27,731 nucleotides of DNA from an uncultured Dorea sp. GTDB lineage: Bacteria > Bacillota > Clostridia > Lachnospirales > Lachnospiraceae. Location: assembly GCA_910584265.1 (NCBI GenBank), contig CAJTZE010000045.1, positions 1 to 27,731 of the forward strand, in the 5' to 3' direction. The notes under the pieces are model-generated. The model was given only the letters and a program-made list of their open reading frames with translations, did not search any database and was not told where the DNA came from. The position numbers and the translations under genes were made by a program. Below, piece by piece: positions 7,850 through 16,775 of this stretch; the stretch's first letter is position 1; the number at the start of each line of letters is the position of its first letter.

Positions 7850-8317
7850 CTAACCCAGATTGCGGACCTTGAAATCCCGGCCCGCTTCTCTCTGCTGGTC
7901 TTTTTTTGCAATATCCTGTCTCTTGTCATAAAGCTTCTTGCCCTTAGCAAGGCCAATTTCGACTTTAACAAGGCTTCCTTTAAAATATACCCTTAGCGGA
8001 ACAATTGCAATACCCTTTTCCTTGGTTTTTCCAAGAAGTTTGTTGATCTCGCTTCTATGAAGCAGCAATTTCCTCGGCCTTAACGGATCTTTATTAAAAA
8101 TATTACCTTTCTCATAGGGGCTGATATGCATCCCGTAAATGAACACTTCGCCGTTCTCAATCCGGACAAAGGACTCCTTGATACTGCATTTCCCCATCCG
8201 CAGGGACTTCACCTCCGTTCCTGCAAGGGAAATTCCAGTCTCATAATTATCCAGTATAAAGTAATCGTGATATGCCTTCTTATTGTTTGCAATCAGCTTT
8301 CCATTACTCTTTGCCAT
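7850..8317 (-). CDS. smpB: SsrA-binding protein SmpB
   Basis: 155 aa. It binds tmRNA and brings it to stalled ribosomes for trans-translation. Conserved motifs are visible: NKKAYHDYFI near the start, EAGIxLxGTEVKSLR-type sequence (here ETGISLAGTEVKSLR) and a basic C-terminal tail from KGKKLYDKRQ onward. I chose ATG 8317 (MAKSNGKL), with GGAG 9 nt upstream, although the frame is open for ten more codons. The start overlaps the end of rnr by 14 nt, giving coupling between the two partners: RNase R degrades the mRNA released by trans-translation. No tmRNA gene is seen in the window. Confidence 0.96.
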   Translation of the reverse strand: MAKSNGKLIANNKKAYHDYFILDNYETGISLAGTEVKSLRMGKCSIKESFVRIENGEVFIYGMHISPYEKGNIFNKDPLRPRKLLLHRSEINKLLGKTKEKGIAIVPLRVYFKGSLVKVEIGLAKGKKLYDKRQDIAKKDQQREAGRDFKVRNLG

Positions 8318-10463
8318 CTTCCATATCTCCTTCATCTGCCATCTCAAAATCTATGGTCCTCGTCAGGGGGTCTGCACCTGTTACCCGCACATACACCGTC
8401 TGACCCAGCTTATAAACCTTCCCTGTATGACTGCCTGCCATCTCATACCGCTCTTCATTGTAATCATAGTGGTCGTCCTGCATATTTGCCACGTGCACCA
8501 TACCCTCAATGGTATTCGGAAGCTCCACGTAGATTCCCCATGCAGTAATACTCGATATTACTCCCTCATATACCCTGCCGATCCGTCGGGACATATATTC
8601 TGCCTTCTTAAGCTTAATGGTTTCCCGTTCCGCTTCCTCCGCCCTGCGCTCCGTATCGCTGGCCTGTTTGGTTACCTCCGGCAGGATATTCTGATAATGC
8701 AGAGTCTTCTCCTCATTCATCCGGCCCCGCAGATGCTCCTTGATGATCCGGTGGATCTGCAGATCCGGATACCTTCTGATAGGCGAGGTAAAATGTGTAT
8801 AATATTTCGCGGCCAGTCCGAAATGCCCGGCATTATCCGGCGTATACTGAGCCCGTCTCATGGAACGCAGCGCAAGCCTGCTGATCAGAGTCTCCTGCGG
8901 CGTCCCTTCAATTTTACCAAGGAGCTTCTGAATCTCTCCCGGCCTCACCTCGTCTCCTCCAAGATGCATAGCGTATCCAAAATTATGGATAAATGCCGCC
9001 AGCTTCTTCAATTTATCTTCATCGGGCGATTCATGAACACGGTAAACAAAAGGAAGTTCCAGCCAATAATATTCTTCTGCCACTGTTTCATTTGCAAGCA
9101 GCATAAAATCCTCAATGATCTTCGTTGCCGTATTTCGGTCATAGGCCTTAATCTCCACAGGCGTTCCCTCTTCATCCAGGATCAGTTTACTTTCCGGAAA
9201 ATCAAAATCAATGGAGCCCCTCTTCCGTCTCCGTTTCCTCAAGACCCCTGACAGTTCCTCCATCAGCTCAAACATGGGAACTAGCGGCTTATACCGGCGG
9301 ATTTCTTCTTCGTCCCTGTCTGTCAGTATCTTTTTCACACTGGTATAGGACATCCGCTCATCTACCCGGATCACAGTCTCACAAATCTCATGCTCTGCCA
9401 CTGCGCCCTTCCCGTCTACTGCCATAATACAGCTGAGAGCAAGCCGGTCCTCGCCTGCATTCAGTGAACAGATTCCATTTGACAGCTTATGGGGAAGCAT
9501 GGGGATCACACGGTCAGCCAGATATACACTGGTTCCCCGTTCAAGAGCCTCCCTGTCAAGGGCGCTTCTCTCCTGTACGTAATTGGATACGTCTGCGATA
9601 TGCACTCCCAGAATATACCCCTTCCCATCTTCGGTCCTGGTAATGGATATGGCGTCATCCAGATCCTTGGCATCCTCTCCGTCGATGGTAACCATCTGCC
9701 AGTCCCGGATATCCTTACGTCCGTTCCGGTCTGCCTCACTGACAGAATCCGGCACCCGCTCCGCCTGATTCATCACCCGTTCCGGGAATTCCAACGGCAG
9801 GTCAAAATCCTTAATGATCGACAGGATATCCACTCCTGGATCATTTACATGACCGAGAATCTCCACAATCTTACCTTCCGGCTTCTCCCGGTCAGTCCCG
9901 TAAGAGGTAAGCTCTGCCACCACCTTATGCCCGTCCACAGCGCCCTTCGCCCTCTCTGCCGGTACAAAGATATCCTGTAGAATTCTCTGGTTATCCGGGA
10001 GCACAAAACCATAGTTCTTATTTCCGCGGATCTGATACAATCCTACAACCTTTGTAATCCCATGGGATATGATCCGCACAATCCTGCCTTCCCTGCGCTT
10101 TCCAGACGAGGTTCCGGTAATCGTAACCTCCACAGTATCTCCTTGAAATGCATTCCTGGTCTCTTCTTCCGGGATAAAGATATCATCCTTCTCCCCCTCT
10201 ACAGACACAAAGCCGAATCCCCTCGGATGAGCCTGATAGATCCCGGTAAGCCTGCCCGGCTCACCCTTTATATATTTCCCCTTCTTCGTCTGATGAATCC
10301 TGCCCTCTGCCTCAAGAGCGTCCAGAATCTCCTTCAGCTCTCCTCTCTGCTCTCTCGGAACCTGCAACATAATGGCAAGCTCCTTCAGCTTCATCGGTAC
10401 ATACAGGTCATCACACATGAACTCATAAATAACCTTTTTTCTCTTCTCAAATGTATTATCCAT
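8304..10463 (-). CDS. rnr: Ribonuclease R (3'-5' exoribonuclease)
   Basis: 719 aa, processive hydrolytic degradation of structured RNA in the cytosol. The order is an N-terminal winged helix (about 1-65), two cold-shock/OB domains (about 70-205), the RNB catalytic domain with GEDAKDLDDAI around 262-272 holding the metal-binding aspartates, and a C-terminal S1 domain (about 630-712, GVISSITAWGIYVELPNT). The S1 domain ends without the long basic tail of the E. coli enzyme. ATG 10463 is preceded by GGAGGGG; the upstream 28 codons of open frame lack a ribosome site. It sits in the usual secG-rnr-smpB order. Confidence 0.96.
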   Translation of the reverse strand: MDNTFEKRKKVIYEFMCDDLYVPMKLKELAIMLQVPREQRGELKEILDALEAEGRIHQTKKGKYIKGEPGRLTGIYQAHPRGFGFVSVEGEKDDIFIPEEETRNAFQGDTVEVTITGTSSGKRREGRIVRIISHGITKVVGLYQIRGNKNYGFVLPDNQRILQDIFVPAERAKGAVDGHKVVAELTSYGTDREKPEGKIVEILGHVNDPGVDILSIIKDFDLPLEFPERVMNQAERVPDSVSEADRNGRKDIRDWQMVTIDGEDAKDLDDAISITRTEDGKGYILGVHIADVSNYVQERSALDREALERGTSVYLADRVIPMLPHKLSNGICSLNAGEDRLALSCIMAVDGKGAVAEHEICETVIRVDERMSYTSVKKILTDRDEEEIRRYKPLVPMFELMEELSGVLRKRRRKRGSIDFDFPESKLILDEEGTPVEIKAYDRNTATKIIEDFMLLANETVAEEYYWLELPFVYRVHESPDEDKLKKLAAFIHNFGYAMHLGGDEVRPGEIQKLLGKIEGTPQETLISRLALRSMRRAQYTPDNAGHFGLAAKYYTHFTSPIRRYPDLQIHRIIKEHLRGRMNEEKTLHYQNILPEVTKQASDTERRAEEAERETIKLKKAEYMSRRIGRVYEGVISSITAWGIYVELPNTIEGMVHVANMQDDHYDYNEERYEMAGSHTGKVYKLGQTVYVRVTGADPLTRTIDFEMADEGDMEDGKE

Positions 10464-10536
10464 CCTGCCCCTCCTTTGCGGACATATCTGCATCTGCGGG
10501 GTTACGCAGATTACTATTAAATAGCTGCAAATAGCT

Positions 10537-10566
10537 AAAAAGGACACCCTTGTTACAAGAGTGTCC
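10537..10566 (-). terminator. Rho-independent terminator downstream of secG
   Basis: On the minus strand GGACACTCTTG / CAAGGGTGTCC (one mismatch, 3-4 nt loop) is followed by TTTTT. It lies 23 nt after the secG stop. Since rnr begins about 75 nt further on, rnr either has its own promoter or depends on read-through. Confidence 0.8.
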
Positions 10567-10589
10567 CCATCATCTTCAAAAACATTCCC

Positions 10590-10832
10590 TTATGCAAACA
10601 CTTTCAGGTTCAATGCAAGGGCTAATACAATAAATAATACTGCCAGCACTCTGGTAATCTTCACCAGCGTTCCTTCCATGGAACGGCTCTTGTTCTGGCT
10701 CCAGAAAGAATCACCCATACCGCCGATCGTTCCGAGTCCTGCAGATTTTCCTTCCTGTAATAATACAATCACCGTCAAAGCAATGCAATCTATTGCAAAT
10801 ATAACCATCAATACCATCTTCAATGTTTCCAC
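10590..10832 (-). CDS. secG: Preprotein translocase subunit SecG
   Basis: 80 aa with two membrane segments (about 4-22 and 57-76) and the conserved loop LLQEGKSAGLGTIGG between them, which is the SecG signature. It is the accessory subunit of the SecYEG channel. It starts with GTG at 10832, supported by GGAGGTG 8 nt upstream; there is no nearby ATG. A strong extended -10 promoter lies just upstream and a terminator just downstream, so it can be made as a short single-gene transcript. Confidence 0.95.
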   Translation of the reverse strand: METLKMVLMVIFAIDCIALTVIVLLQEGKSAGLGTIGGMGDSFWSQNKSRSMEGTLVKITRVLAVLFIVLALALNLKVFA

Positions 10833-10863
10833 GATTCACACCTCCTGCGGATTAAACATAGAC

Positions 10864-10892
10864 ATTTTACCACAAGAGCTTTCAGATAGCAA
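10864..10892 (-). promoter_or_regulatory. Promoter of secG
   Basis: On the minus strand TTGCTA (10887-10892), a 17-nt spacer and TG-G-TAAAAT (TAAAAT at 10864-10869) form a good extended -10 promoter about 32 nt before the GTG start. Confidence 0.65.
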
Positions 10893-10914
10893 GCAATCTG
10901 ATAAAAATCTAAGG

Positions 10915-10944
10915 GAAAAACTTCATCGGCATCTCATAATACCG
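10915..10944 (-). terminator. Possible terminator of eno
   Basis: On the minus strand CGGTAT-TATGAG-ATGCCG forms a 6-bp stem with one G-U pair, followed after 7 nt by TTTTT. It is weak and lies about 100 nt after the enolase stop. Confidence 0.35.
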
Positions 10945-11045
10945 GCTTCCTGCTTTACATCCGGAGCACTCCCAGAGTCTTCTGTCTGTTCTGAGCCATG
11001 TTCTTACTCTGCAGTGGATCGGTAGAAGTCTATACTGTGTAAAAG

Positions 11046-12347
11046 CTAATCAAGAAACGGATTCTCATATACCGCCGCCTTTCCCAGCTTTTCCTCAATC
11101 CGCAGAAGCTGGTTGTATTTTTCCACCCGTTCAGACCGGCATGGCGCGCCTGTCTTAATCTGCCCTGTGTTAAATGCCGCGGCAATGTCCGCTATCATTG
11201 TATCTGCCGTTTCTCCGGACCGGTGTGACACTACCGCCCGGTAACCGGCCGCTTTTGCCATTTCAATTGCATCAAAGGCTTCACTTAAGGTTCCAATCTG
11301 GTTGACCTTTATAAGAATTGCATTGGCCGCGCTTTTCTCAATTCCCTTCTTTAAGCGCTTCGTATTGGTCACAAACAGATCATCCCCCACAAGCTGGATA
11401 TCCCGCCCCAGTCTGGTGGTCAGAAGTTCCCAGCCGTCCCAGTCCTCCTCATCCAGAGGGTCTTCAATAGATACGATCGGAAACTTTTCTGCCAGATCTT
11501 CATAATATTCAATCAGCTCCTCTGCTGAGCGGACGATCTGCTTCTTATGCATCCGGCCCTCTCCCTCAAATACATATTTTTTCAGCTTCTCATCATACAG
11601 CTCAGAAGCCGCCGCATCCATAGCAATCACGATATCCTTCCCTGGCTCATAGCCTGCTGTCTTTACTGCCTCTACCATAAATTCCAGCACTGCTTCCGCG
11701 TCTGGAAGATCCGGTGCAAATCCTCCCTCGTCGCCCACTGCCGTACTGTATCCACGGCTCTTCAGCCTTTTCTTTAAGGCATGATAAACCTCCGCACACA
11801 TACGGAGTCCTTCCCGAAAGCAGCATGCCCCTGCCGGCATGATCATAAATTCCTGAATATCGATGGTATTATCCGCATGTCTTCCCCCGTTCATAATATT
11901 CATCATGGGAACCGGCATCCGGCGGACGCCCACGCCGCCAAGATAAGAATACAATGGAAGCTCAAGCGCAGCAGCGGCCGCCCGTGCAGTCGCCATGGAT
12001 ACTCCCAGAAGTGCATTAGCTCCCAGATTTTTTTTATTTTCAGTGCCATCCAGACGAATCAGTACATCGTCCAGCGCTCTCTGCTCAAACACGTTCATTC
12101 CGATGATTTCCGGAGCAATCCTTGCATTAACATGATCCGCCGCCATTTCCACTCCCAGTCCACTATACCGCTTGTCCCGATCCCGGAGCTCCACTGCCTC
12201 AAACTGTCCGGTGGATGCCCCCGACGGAACACCTGCCCGCCCAATAAATTTTTCTCCTGCCAGTACCTCTACTTCTATAGTCGGATTCCCGCGGGAATCA
12301 AGTATTTCTCTCGCGTATACATCTGTAATCGGCATAAATCCATACAT
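11046..12347 (-). CDS. eno: Enolase (phosphopyruvate hydratase)
   Basis: 433 aa. It converts 2-phosphoglycerate to phosphoenolpyruvate in glycolysis. Visible motifs are SGASTG (42-47), GGRHADN with His158, QEFMIMP (Glu166), VGDEGGFAP (Glu207, the acid/base glutamate), SIEDPLDEEDW, LIKVNQIGT (catalytic Lys) and VVSHRSGET plus GQIKTGAP (substrate-binding Arg-Ser and Lys). GGRHADN, where GGAHADN is usual, is a mild deviation in an otherwise canonical enzyme. The ATG at 12347 is preceded by GGAGG at 9 nt; this ribosome site lies in one arm of a perfect 12-bp inverted repeat. An alternative start at Met5 is possible. Confidence 0.96.
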   Translation of the reverse strand: MYGFMPITDVYAREILDSRGNPTIEVEVLAGEKFIGRAGVPSGASTGQFEAVELRDRDKRYSGLGVEMAADHVNARIAPEIIGMNVFEQRALDDVLIRLDGTENKKNLGANALLGVSMATARAAAAALELPLYSYLGGVGVRRMPVPMMNIMNGGRHADNTIDIQEFMIMPAGACCFREGLRMCAEVYHALKKRLKSRGYSTAVGDEGGFAPDLPDAEAVLEFMVEAVKTAGYEPGKDIVIAMDAAASELYDEKLKKYVFEGEGRMHKKQIVRSAEELIEYYEDLAEKFPIVSIEDPLDEEDWDGWELLTTRLGRDIQLVGDDLFVTNTKRLKKGIEKSAANAILIKVNQIGTLSEAFDAIEMAKAAGYRAVVSHRSGETADTMIADIAAAFNTGQIKTGAPCRSERVEKYNQLLRIEEKLGKAAVYENPFLD

Positions 12348-12349
12348 AA

Positions 12350-12385
12350 AATAATACCTCCCTTACACTTACAGGAGGTATTATT
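12350..12385 (-). promoter_or_regulatory. Perfect 12-bp inverted repeat covering the eno ribosome-binding site
   Basis: On the minus strand AATAATACCTCC (12374-12385), a 12-nt loop made of TGTAAG twice, and GGAGGTATTATT (12350-12361) form a perfect hairpin. The second arm holds the Shine-Dalgarno GGAGG and ends 2 nt before the ATG. The first arm's CCTCC is an exact anti-Shine-Dalgarno. If the full hairpin is transcribed, it would mask the ribosome site. Alternatively AATAAT in the first arm could be a -10 element, making this a DNA operator. Confidence 0.55.
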
Positions 12386-12388
12386 ACC

Positions 12389-12422
12389 AAAAAGCATCTC
12401 TTCATTCCAAATGAATCCCTGC
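12389..12422 (-). terminator. Possible terminator of glmM
   Basis: On the minus strand TTCATT-TGG-AATGAA, with an outer GCA/TGC pairing across an internal loop, is followed by TTTTT. It lies about 22 nt after the glmM stop and directly before the eno leader hairpin. Confidence 0.4.
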
Positions 12423-12443
12423 TTCAACTGGAAAAATAAGTCT

Positions 12444-13787
12444 TTACTCTGTCACCAGGCCTTCTCCGAGGATCACTTCGATTACCTGCTCCACATATTT
12501 CTCACAAAGTTCATCCGTAACTGCCTCTACCATCACACGGATGACCGGCTCTGTACCGCTCTCTCTCACCAGAATACGTCCGTCATCGCCAAGAGCTTCT
12601 GCCACTGCATTGACCGCCCGGTTCACTGCTTCATTCTCCCTGGCAGTCTTCTTATCAACCACGCGCACATTCTTCAAAAGCTGCGGATAGATCTTCACCG
12701 GCTCCGCAAGCTTTCCAAGGCTCATCTTCTTCTCCAGCATAACCTCCATGATCATCAGAGAGGTCAGAATGCCGTCCCCCGTAGTTGCATGCTTGCTGAA
12801 AATGATATGCCCGGACTGCTCGCCGCCGAGAGAATAATTATTCTTCACCATATTCTCATACACATATTTATCCCCGACAGCCGTTTTTTCATACTTAAGC
12901 CCTGCCTTATCACATGCTTTATAAAGACCTAGGTTCGACATGATCGTTGTAACAATAGTATCCTGATTCAGGCGTCCCGTTTCTTTCATGTATTTGCCAC
13001 AGATATAGAGGATCAGATCTCCGTCAACCACGCTGCCGTTCTCGTCCACAGCGATACAGCGGTCCGCATCGCCGTCATAAGCAAAACCTGCATCCAGCTT
13101 CTTCTCCTTTACAAATTCCTGCAACACCTCTATGTGGGTAGAGCCGCAGTTCGCATTGATATTCGTTCCGTCAGGCTCATTGTTGATCACGTAGGTCTTA
13201 GCACCTAGTGCGTCAAACACACTTTTGGCAATCATAAAAGCGCTGCCGTTTGAGCAGTCCAGCCCGACACGCTTTCCCTCAAAGGAACGGGTTGCCAGTG
13301 AAATCAGGTATCCGATATAGCGGTTCCTTCCTGCAGAATAATCCGTGGTACGGCCGATCTTATCCTTTTTTGCTAAAGGCAGTTCCGGAATTTCTCCGTC
13401 AATATAGGCTTCAATCTTCTCTTCCACCTCTGCCTCCATCTTATGTCCCTTGCCGTTGATAATCTTAATTCCATTATCATAAAATGGATTGTGGCTCGCA
13501 GAAATCATAATACCACAGTCAAAGTCCTCGGTTCTTGTCACGTAAGATACGCTGGGGGTAGTCGTAACATGCAGCAGACAAACGTCCGCGCCGGAAGCCG
13601 TCAGCCCGGCTACCAGTGAATACTCAAACATATAGCTGCTCCGTCTGGTATCCTTTCCGATTACTACTCTCGCTCTGTGCTCCTGTCCGTAATACCAGCC
13701 CAGATACCTGCCGGCCTTAAAGGCATGCTCCACTGTCAGTACCTCGTTTGCCTCTCCGCGAAACCCATCTGTCCCAAAATATTTCAT
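12444..13787 (-). CDS. glmM: Phosphoglucosamine mutase GlmM
   Basis: 447 aa. It converts glucosamine-6-phosphate to glucosamine-1-phosphate, the precursor of UDP-GlcNAc for peptidoglycan. It shows the N-terminal YFGTDGFRG, the phosphoserine loop ISASHNPFYDNG (Ser98 as phosphate carrier), the metal loop YDGDADRC (about 236-243), GGEQSGHI in domain 3 and the phosphate-binding RESGTEPVIRVM near the C-terminus. The length is normal. The ATG has GGAG 10 nt upstream and a sigma-A type promoter about 40 nt before it. A weak terminator separates it from eno. Confidence 0.96.
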   Translation of the reverse strand: MKYFGTDGFRGEANEVLTVEHAFKAGRYLGWYYGQEHRARVVIGKDTRRSSYMFEYSLVAGLTASGADVCLLHVTTTPSVSYVTRTEDFDCGIMISASHNPFYDNGIKIINGKGHKMEAEVEEKIEAYIDGEIPELPLAKKDKIGRTTDYSAGRNRYIGYLISLATRSFEGKRVGLDCSNGSAFMIAKSVFDALGAKTYVINNEPDGTNINANCGSTHIEVLQEFVKEKKLDAGFAYDGDADRCIAVDENGSVVDGDLILYICGKYMKETGRLNQDTIVTTIMSNLGLYKACDKAGLKYEKTAVGDKYVYENMVKNNYSLGGEQSGHIIFSKHATTGDGILTSLMIMEVMLEKKMSLGKLAEPVKIYPQLLKNVRVVDKKTARENEAVNRAVNAVAEALGDDGRILVRESGTEPVIRVMVEAVTDELCEKYVEQVIEVILGEGLVTE

Positions 13788-13824
13788 ACTTTTATACTCT
13801 CCTTAATCTCAAATCATCTGTTCT

Positions 13825-13853
13825 ATTGTATCGTTTTCCTTTGAAATATACAA
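13825..13853 (-). promoter_or_regulatory. Candidate promoter of glmM
   Basis: On the minus strand TTGTAT (13848-13853), a 17-nt spacer and TACAAT (13825-13830) precede the glmM ATG by about 37 nt. The -35 matches at its first three positions only. Confidence 0.5.
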
Positions 13854-13867
13854 CCAATTTTATATAC

Positions 13868-13894
13868 AATCTACCTGTGTAAATCTACCTGTGT
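13868..13894. repeat. Tandem 13-bp duplication at the trkH stop
   Basis: AATCTACCTGTGT occurs at 13868-13880 and again at 13882-13894, a 14-nt period. The second copy holds the last codons and stop of trkH; the first lies just after it. It looks like a small slippage duplication. Confidence 0.7.
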
Positions 13895-15339
13895 GTCCAG
13901 GTACTGCGTGAAAATAAAATCAAAATCGGGAATATCTCCAAACGTCCCGCCAGCATATCTGCGATCAGTATCAGCTTAGAAAATGGACTGTATGCGGCAA
14001 AATTACAGGTGGGGCCTACCGCCTCAAAGCCTGGCCCGATATTGTTAAAGCAGGCAAATACCGCCGATATATTTGTGGTAATGGAAAATCCGTCCAGGGA
14101 TATCAATATAAAGCTCAGCAGAACGATCACAACATAAGCCGCCAGATACGCATTCGTATTTTCCAGCACCTTCTCGTCCACCATCTGTCCGTTGTTCCGC
14201 ACAATCTGCACCTTCTGGGGATGAAGGACCTTGCGGATATTTCTGCGCAGGCTTTTTAAAAGAAGCAGGGCGCGTCCGCATTTCAAGCCGCCGCCCGTAC
14301 TTCCGGCACAGGCTCCTATCACCATCAAAGACAGTAAGATTGCTTTGGAAAAGCTGGGCCACAGATCAAAATCCGTAGTGGCAAACCCGGTTGTTGTCAC
14401 AATACTTGCCACTTGAAACGCCGCATGACGGACGGTCTCTCCCAGAGTACCATAAAATCCTTTCAGGTTCCAGACGATCAATACGATACTTCCCAGAACA
14501 ACTCCCGCGTACATCCGGAGCTCCTCGTCACGGAAAACATTCTTAACCTTCCGCATCAGCAGAAGATAATAACAGCTGAAATTCACTCCGAACAGCAGCA
14601 TAAATACTGTACACACATTCTGCAGATACGGACTGTAGCCGGCAATGCTGTCATTGCGGATCCCAAAACCTCCGGTCCCCGCAGTTCCCAGCGCGGTACA
14701 CACCGCATCAAATACCGGCATCCTCCCGATCAGCAGGAATATCACATTTAGAAAAGTAAGAAGGACATAGATCAAATATAAAATTTTGGCCGTATCCTTC
14801 ATCTTCGGCACGAGCTTCCCCACATTCGGGCCCGGGCTTTCTGCCCGCAGGATATGCATGGTATATCCGCCGCCCCTGCCGCCTGCCGGTATAATTGCAA
14901 GAAGAAATACCAGCACTCCCATACCGCCCAGCCAATGGCTGAAGCTTCTCCAGTACAAAAGCCCCTTCGACATGCTCTCCACTTCCGGCAGAATGGAAGC
15001 TCCCGTAGTTGTAAACCCGGATACGATCTCAAACAATGCATCCAGATAACTGGGAATCTCCCTGGACAAAAAGAACGGCAGGCATCCAAGAAGCCCCAGC
15101 ACGATCCAGCTGATCCCTACGCATACCAGCCCTTCCTTTGCATAGAATCTGCTCTTCGTACCTCGGCAGAACCGGTATAACAGAGCCACAGCCAGACCGA
15201 TCGCCAGAAGGGTCCATAAAAAAGCCTGAAATGCCTGCATCTCACCGCACACAAAAGAAATCACTGCCGCAGGTATCATAAAGATACCCTCAACAGCTAA
15301 TATCTGGGCGAGAAAACGCCCTATCATTTTATAATTCAT
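13885..15339 (-). CDS. trkH: TrkH-family potassium uptake channel/transporter subunit
   Basis: 484 aa membrane protein with about 10 helices and the four pore loops of the Trk/Ktr/HKT superfamily. Loop 1 is SGFTTTGAS (107-115), loop 2 GTAGTGGFG, loop 3 TTTGFATTD and loop 4 FNNIGPG. The loops form the selectivity filter for K+. ATG 15339 has GGAG 8 nt upstream. It begins 17 nt after the trkA stop, so the two halves of the system are made together: TrkA gates TrkH by nucleotide binding. The C-terminus ends SRSTWTHR at a small duplicated stretch. Confidence 0.94.
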   Translation of the reverse strand: MNYKMIGRFLAQILAVEGIFMIPAAVISFVCGEMQAFQAFLWTLLAIGLAVALLYRFCRGTKSRFYAKEGLVCVGISWIVLGLLGCLPFFLSREIPSYLDALFEIVSGFTTTGASILPEVESMSKGLLYWRSFSHWLGGMGVLVFLLAIIPAGGRGGGYTMHILRAESPGPNVGKLVPKMKDTAKILYLIYVLLTFLNVIFLLIGRMPVFDAVCTALGTAGTGGFGIRNDSIAGYSPYLQNVCTVFMLLFGVNFSCYYLLLMRKVKNVFRDEELRMYAGVVLGSIVLIVWNLKGFYGTLGETVRHAAFQVASIVTTTGFATTDFDLWPSFSKAILLSLMVIGACAGSTGGGLKCGRALLLLKSLRRNIRKVLHPQKVQIVRNNGQMVDEKVLENTNAYLAAYVVIVLLSFILISLDGFSITTNISAVFACFNNIGPGFEAVGPTCNFAAYSPFSKLILIADMLAGRLEIFPILILFSRSTWTHR

Positions 15340-15356
15340 AACGGCATCTCCTCGAT

Positions 15357-16715
15357 TTATTCAAATATATCATCCAGCTGATAGATAACTTCCTCCCGGC
15401 TGGATACTACAATTACGGTATCCCCTGCATTGAAGGAGGATTCTCCATCCGGGATCTCAGTCCTTGCCTTATGCGAAATACCAGCGATCAGTACATTTCT
15501 CTTAACTTGTATATCCTTCAGCGGCACTCCGCAGAATCTCGTAGACGGCTCTACGAGAAATTCCAGAGCTTCCGCATGTCCGTCCGCAATACCGTGCACG
15601 GTGATTGCGGCACCTGTCTGATTATGCATTGCACGCACATAGCGTACAATAGCATTCGTACAGAGCTCCTTGGGGCTGATGATGCTTCCAAGGGGAAGAT
15701 TCTCTATAATCTGCGCATGCTCCAGATGGGCAATCTTAGTGATCACCTGCGGAACCCCGCAGCTGTTTCCGTAAAGGGAAATGATAATATTCTGCTCATC
15801 CATGTTCGTCATGGTGATCAGCGCATCACAGTCTTCGATTCCCTCACTTTCCAGAAGGCTCTGTTTGCTGGCATCTCCATGGACAATACACACATCCGGC
15901 AGCCTGTCTGTAAGCTCTAAGCACCTCTCATAATTTCTCTCTATAATCTGAACCTTTACACCGCTTCTTCTAAGCTGCCAGGCCAGATAGAAGCTGATCC
16001 TTCCCCCGCCGCAGATCATAACCCGCTTCACCTTATGAGTAATAATACCCAGATTCTTCAGCAGGATCGTCATATTATCCGTCGGCGCGGTAACAAATAT
16101 ACGGTCTCCCTCCCGCAGGATAAAATTGCCATCCGGCGCAATAGCCTGTCCTTTCCGCAGAACAATACAGACCAGAACCTTGCAGCCTGCAATCGTGTTC
16201 AGGTCATTCAGCGCCACATCCTTTAACTTGCTCTCGCCGTTGATCCTCAGCTCCACAATCTCGACCCGCCCTTTGGCAAAGGTATCCCGCTTAAGGAACC
16301 CCGGATATTTCAGCAGATGTTCAATCTCAACGGCCGCCTGCTTCTCTGGATTCACAGCCAGCGATAGTCCGAACCGGCCCCGCATTCTATAAATCTGATC
16401 CGAATATTCCGGATTGCGGATTCTTGCAATCGTATGGATATCCGGATTCATGCTGTGCGCCGTCAGGCAGCTCAGCAGATTAATCTCATCTGCACTGGTT
16501 GCCGCGATCATCAGATCAGCTTCCTTTACCCCTGCCTGCTCCAGAAGCTCCATCGACGCACAATTGCCACGGATCGCCATTACGTCATAACGCTCTATGC
16601 TGCTCTCCAATACATTCTGCTTGGAATCAATCAATGTGATATCATACCCGGCCGCGCTGAGCTCCCGGGTCAGGAAGGCACCTACCTTCCCGTCCCCCGC
16701 AATTAATATCTTCAT
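15357..16715 (-). CDS. trkA: TrkA: cytosolic NAD(H)-binding regulator of potassium uptake
   Basis: 452 aa, a duplicated RCK protein (TrkA_N, TrkA_C, TrkA_N, TrkA_C). The first Rossmann motif is GDGKVG (7-12) with the acidic end of beta 2 in TLIDS. The second begins VMICGGGRISFYLA near residue 230; its third glycine is replaced by serine, suggesting that the second half binds nucleotide less tightly or differently. It forms the cytoplasmic gating ring on TrkH. GGAGG is 5 nt before ATG 16715. One strong promoter upstream appears to drive trkA-trkH. Confidence 0.95.
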   Translation of the reverse strand: MKILIAGDGKVGAFLTRELSAAGYDITLIDSKQNVLESSIERYDVMAIRGNCASMELLEQAGVKEADLMIAATSADEINLLSCLTAHSMNPDIHTIARIRNPEYSDQIYRMRGRFGLSLAVNPEKQAAVEIEHLLKYPGFLKRDTFAKGRVEIVELRINGESKLKDVALNDLNTIAGCKVLVCIVLRKGQAIAPDGNFILREGDRIFVTAPTDNMTILLKNLGIITHKVKRVMICGGGRISFYLAWQLRRSGVKVQIIERNYERCLELTDRLPDVCIVHGDASKQSLLESEGIEDCDALITMTNMDEQNIIISLYGNSCGVPQVITKIAHLEHAQIIENLPLGSIISPKELCTNAIVRYVRAMHNQTGAAITVHGIADGHAEALEFLVEPSTRFCGVPLKDIQVKRNVLIAGISHKARTEIPDGESSFNAGDTVIVVSSREEVIYQLDDIFE

Positions 16716-16775
16716 TTCACCCTCCGCAAGTATATAGCTTTTATACTTTATTTATATTTTTCATATCTAAATGCT

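Noticed and set aside
7800..8400. tmRNA gene near smpB
   Set aside because: No tRNA-Ala-like ends or tag-coding sequence can be found near smpB; the space is filled by genes.
8283..9251. 322-aa plus-strand open frame opposite rnr
   Set aside because: It lies wholly antisense to rnr and smpB, lacks a ribosome site and reads as low-complexity shadow sequence.
10464..10536. Promoter for rnr
   Set aside because: AT-rich words are present (TTTGCAG, TTTAAT) but no -35/-10 pair has acceptable spacing.
10945..11045. Possible decayed coding sequence between eno and secG
   Set aside because: Several short frames look protein-like (for example one ending RYYEMPMKFFP), but none matches a family I know and none has a start site.
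11781..12932. 383-aa plus-strand open frame across eno and glmM
   Set aside because: It covers the opposite strand of two clear enzymes and has no recognisable domain or start signal.
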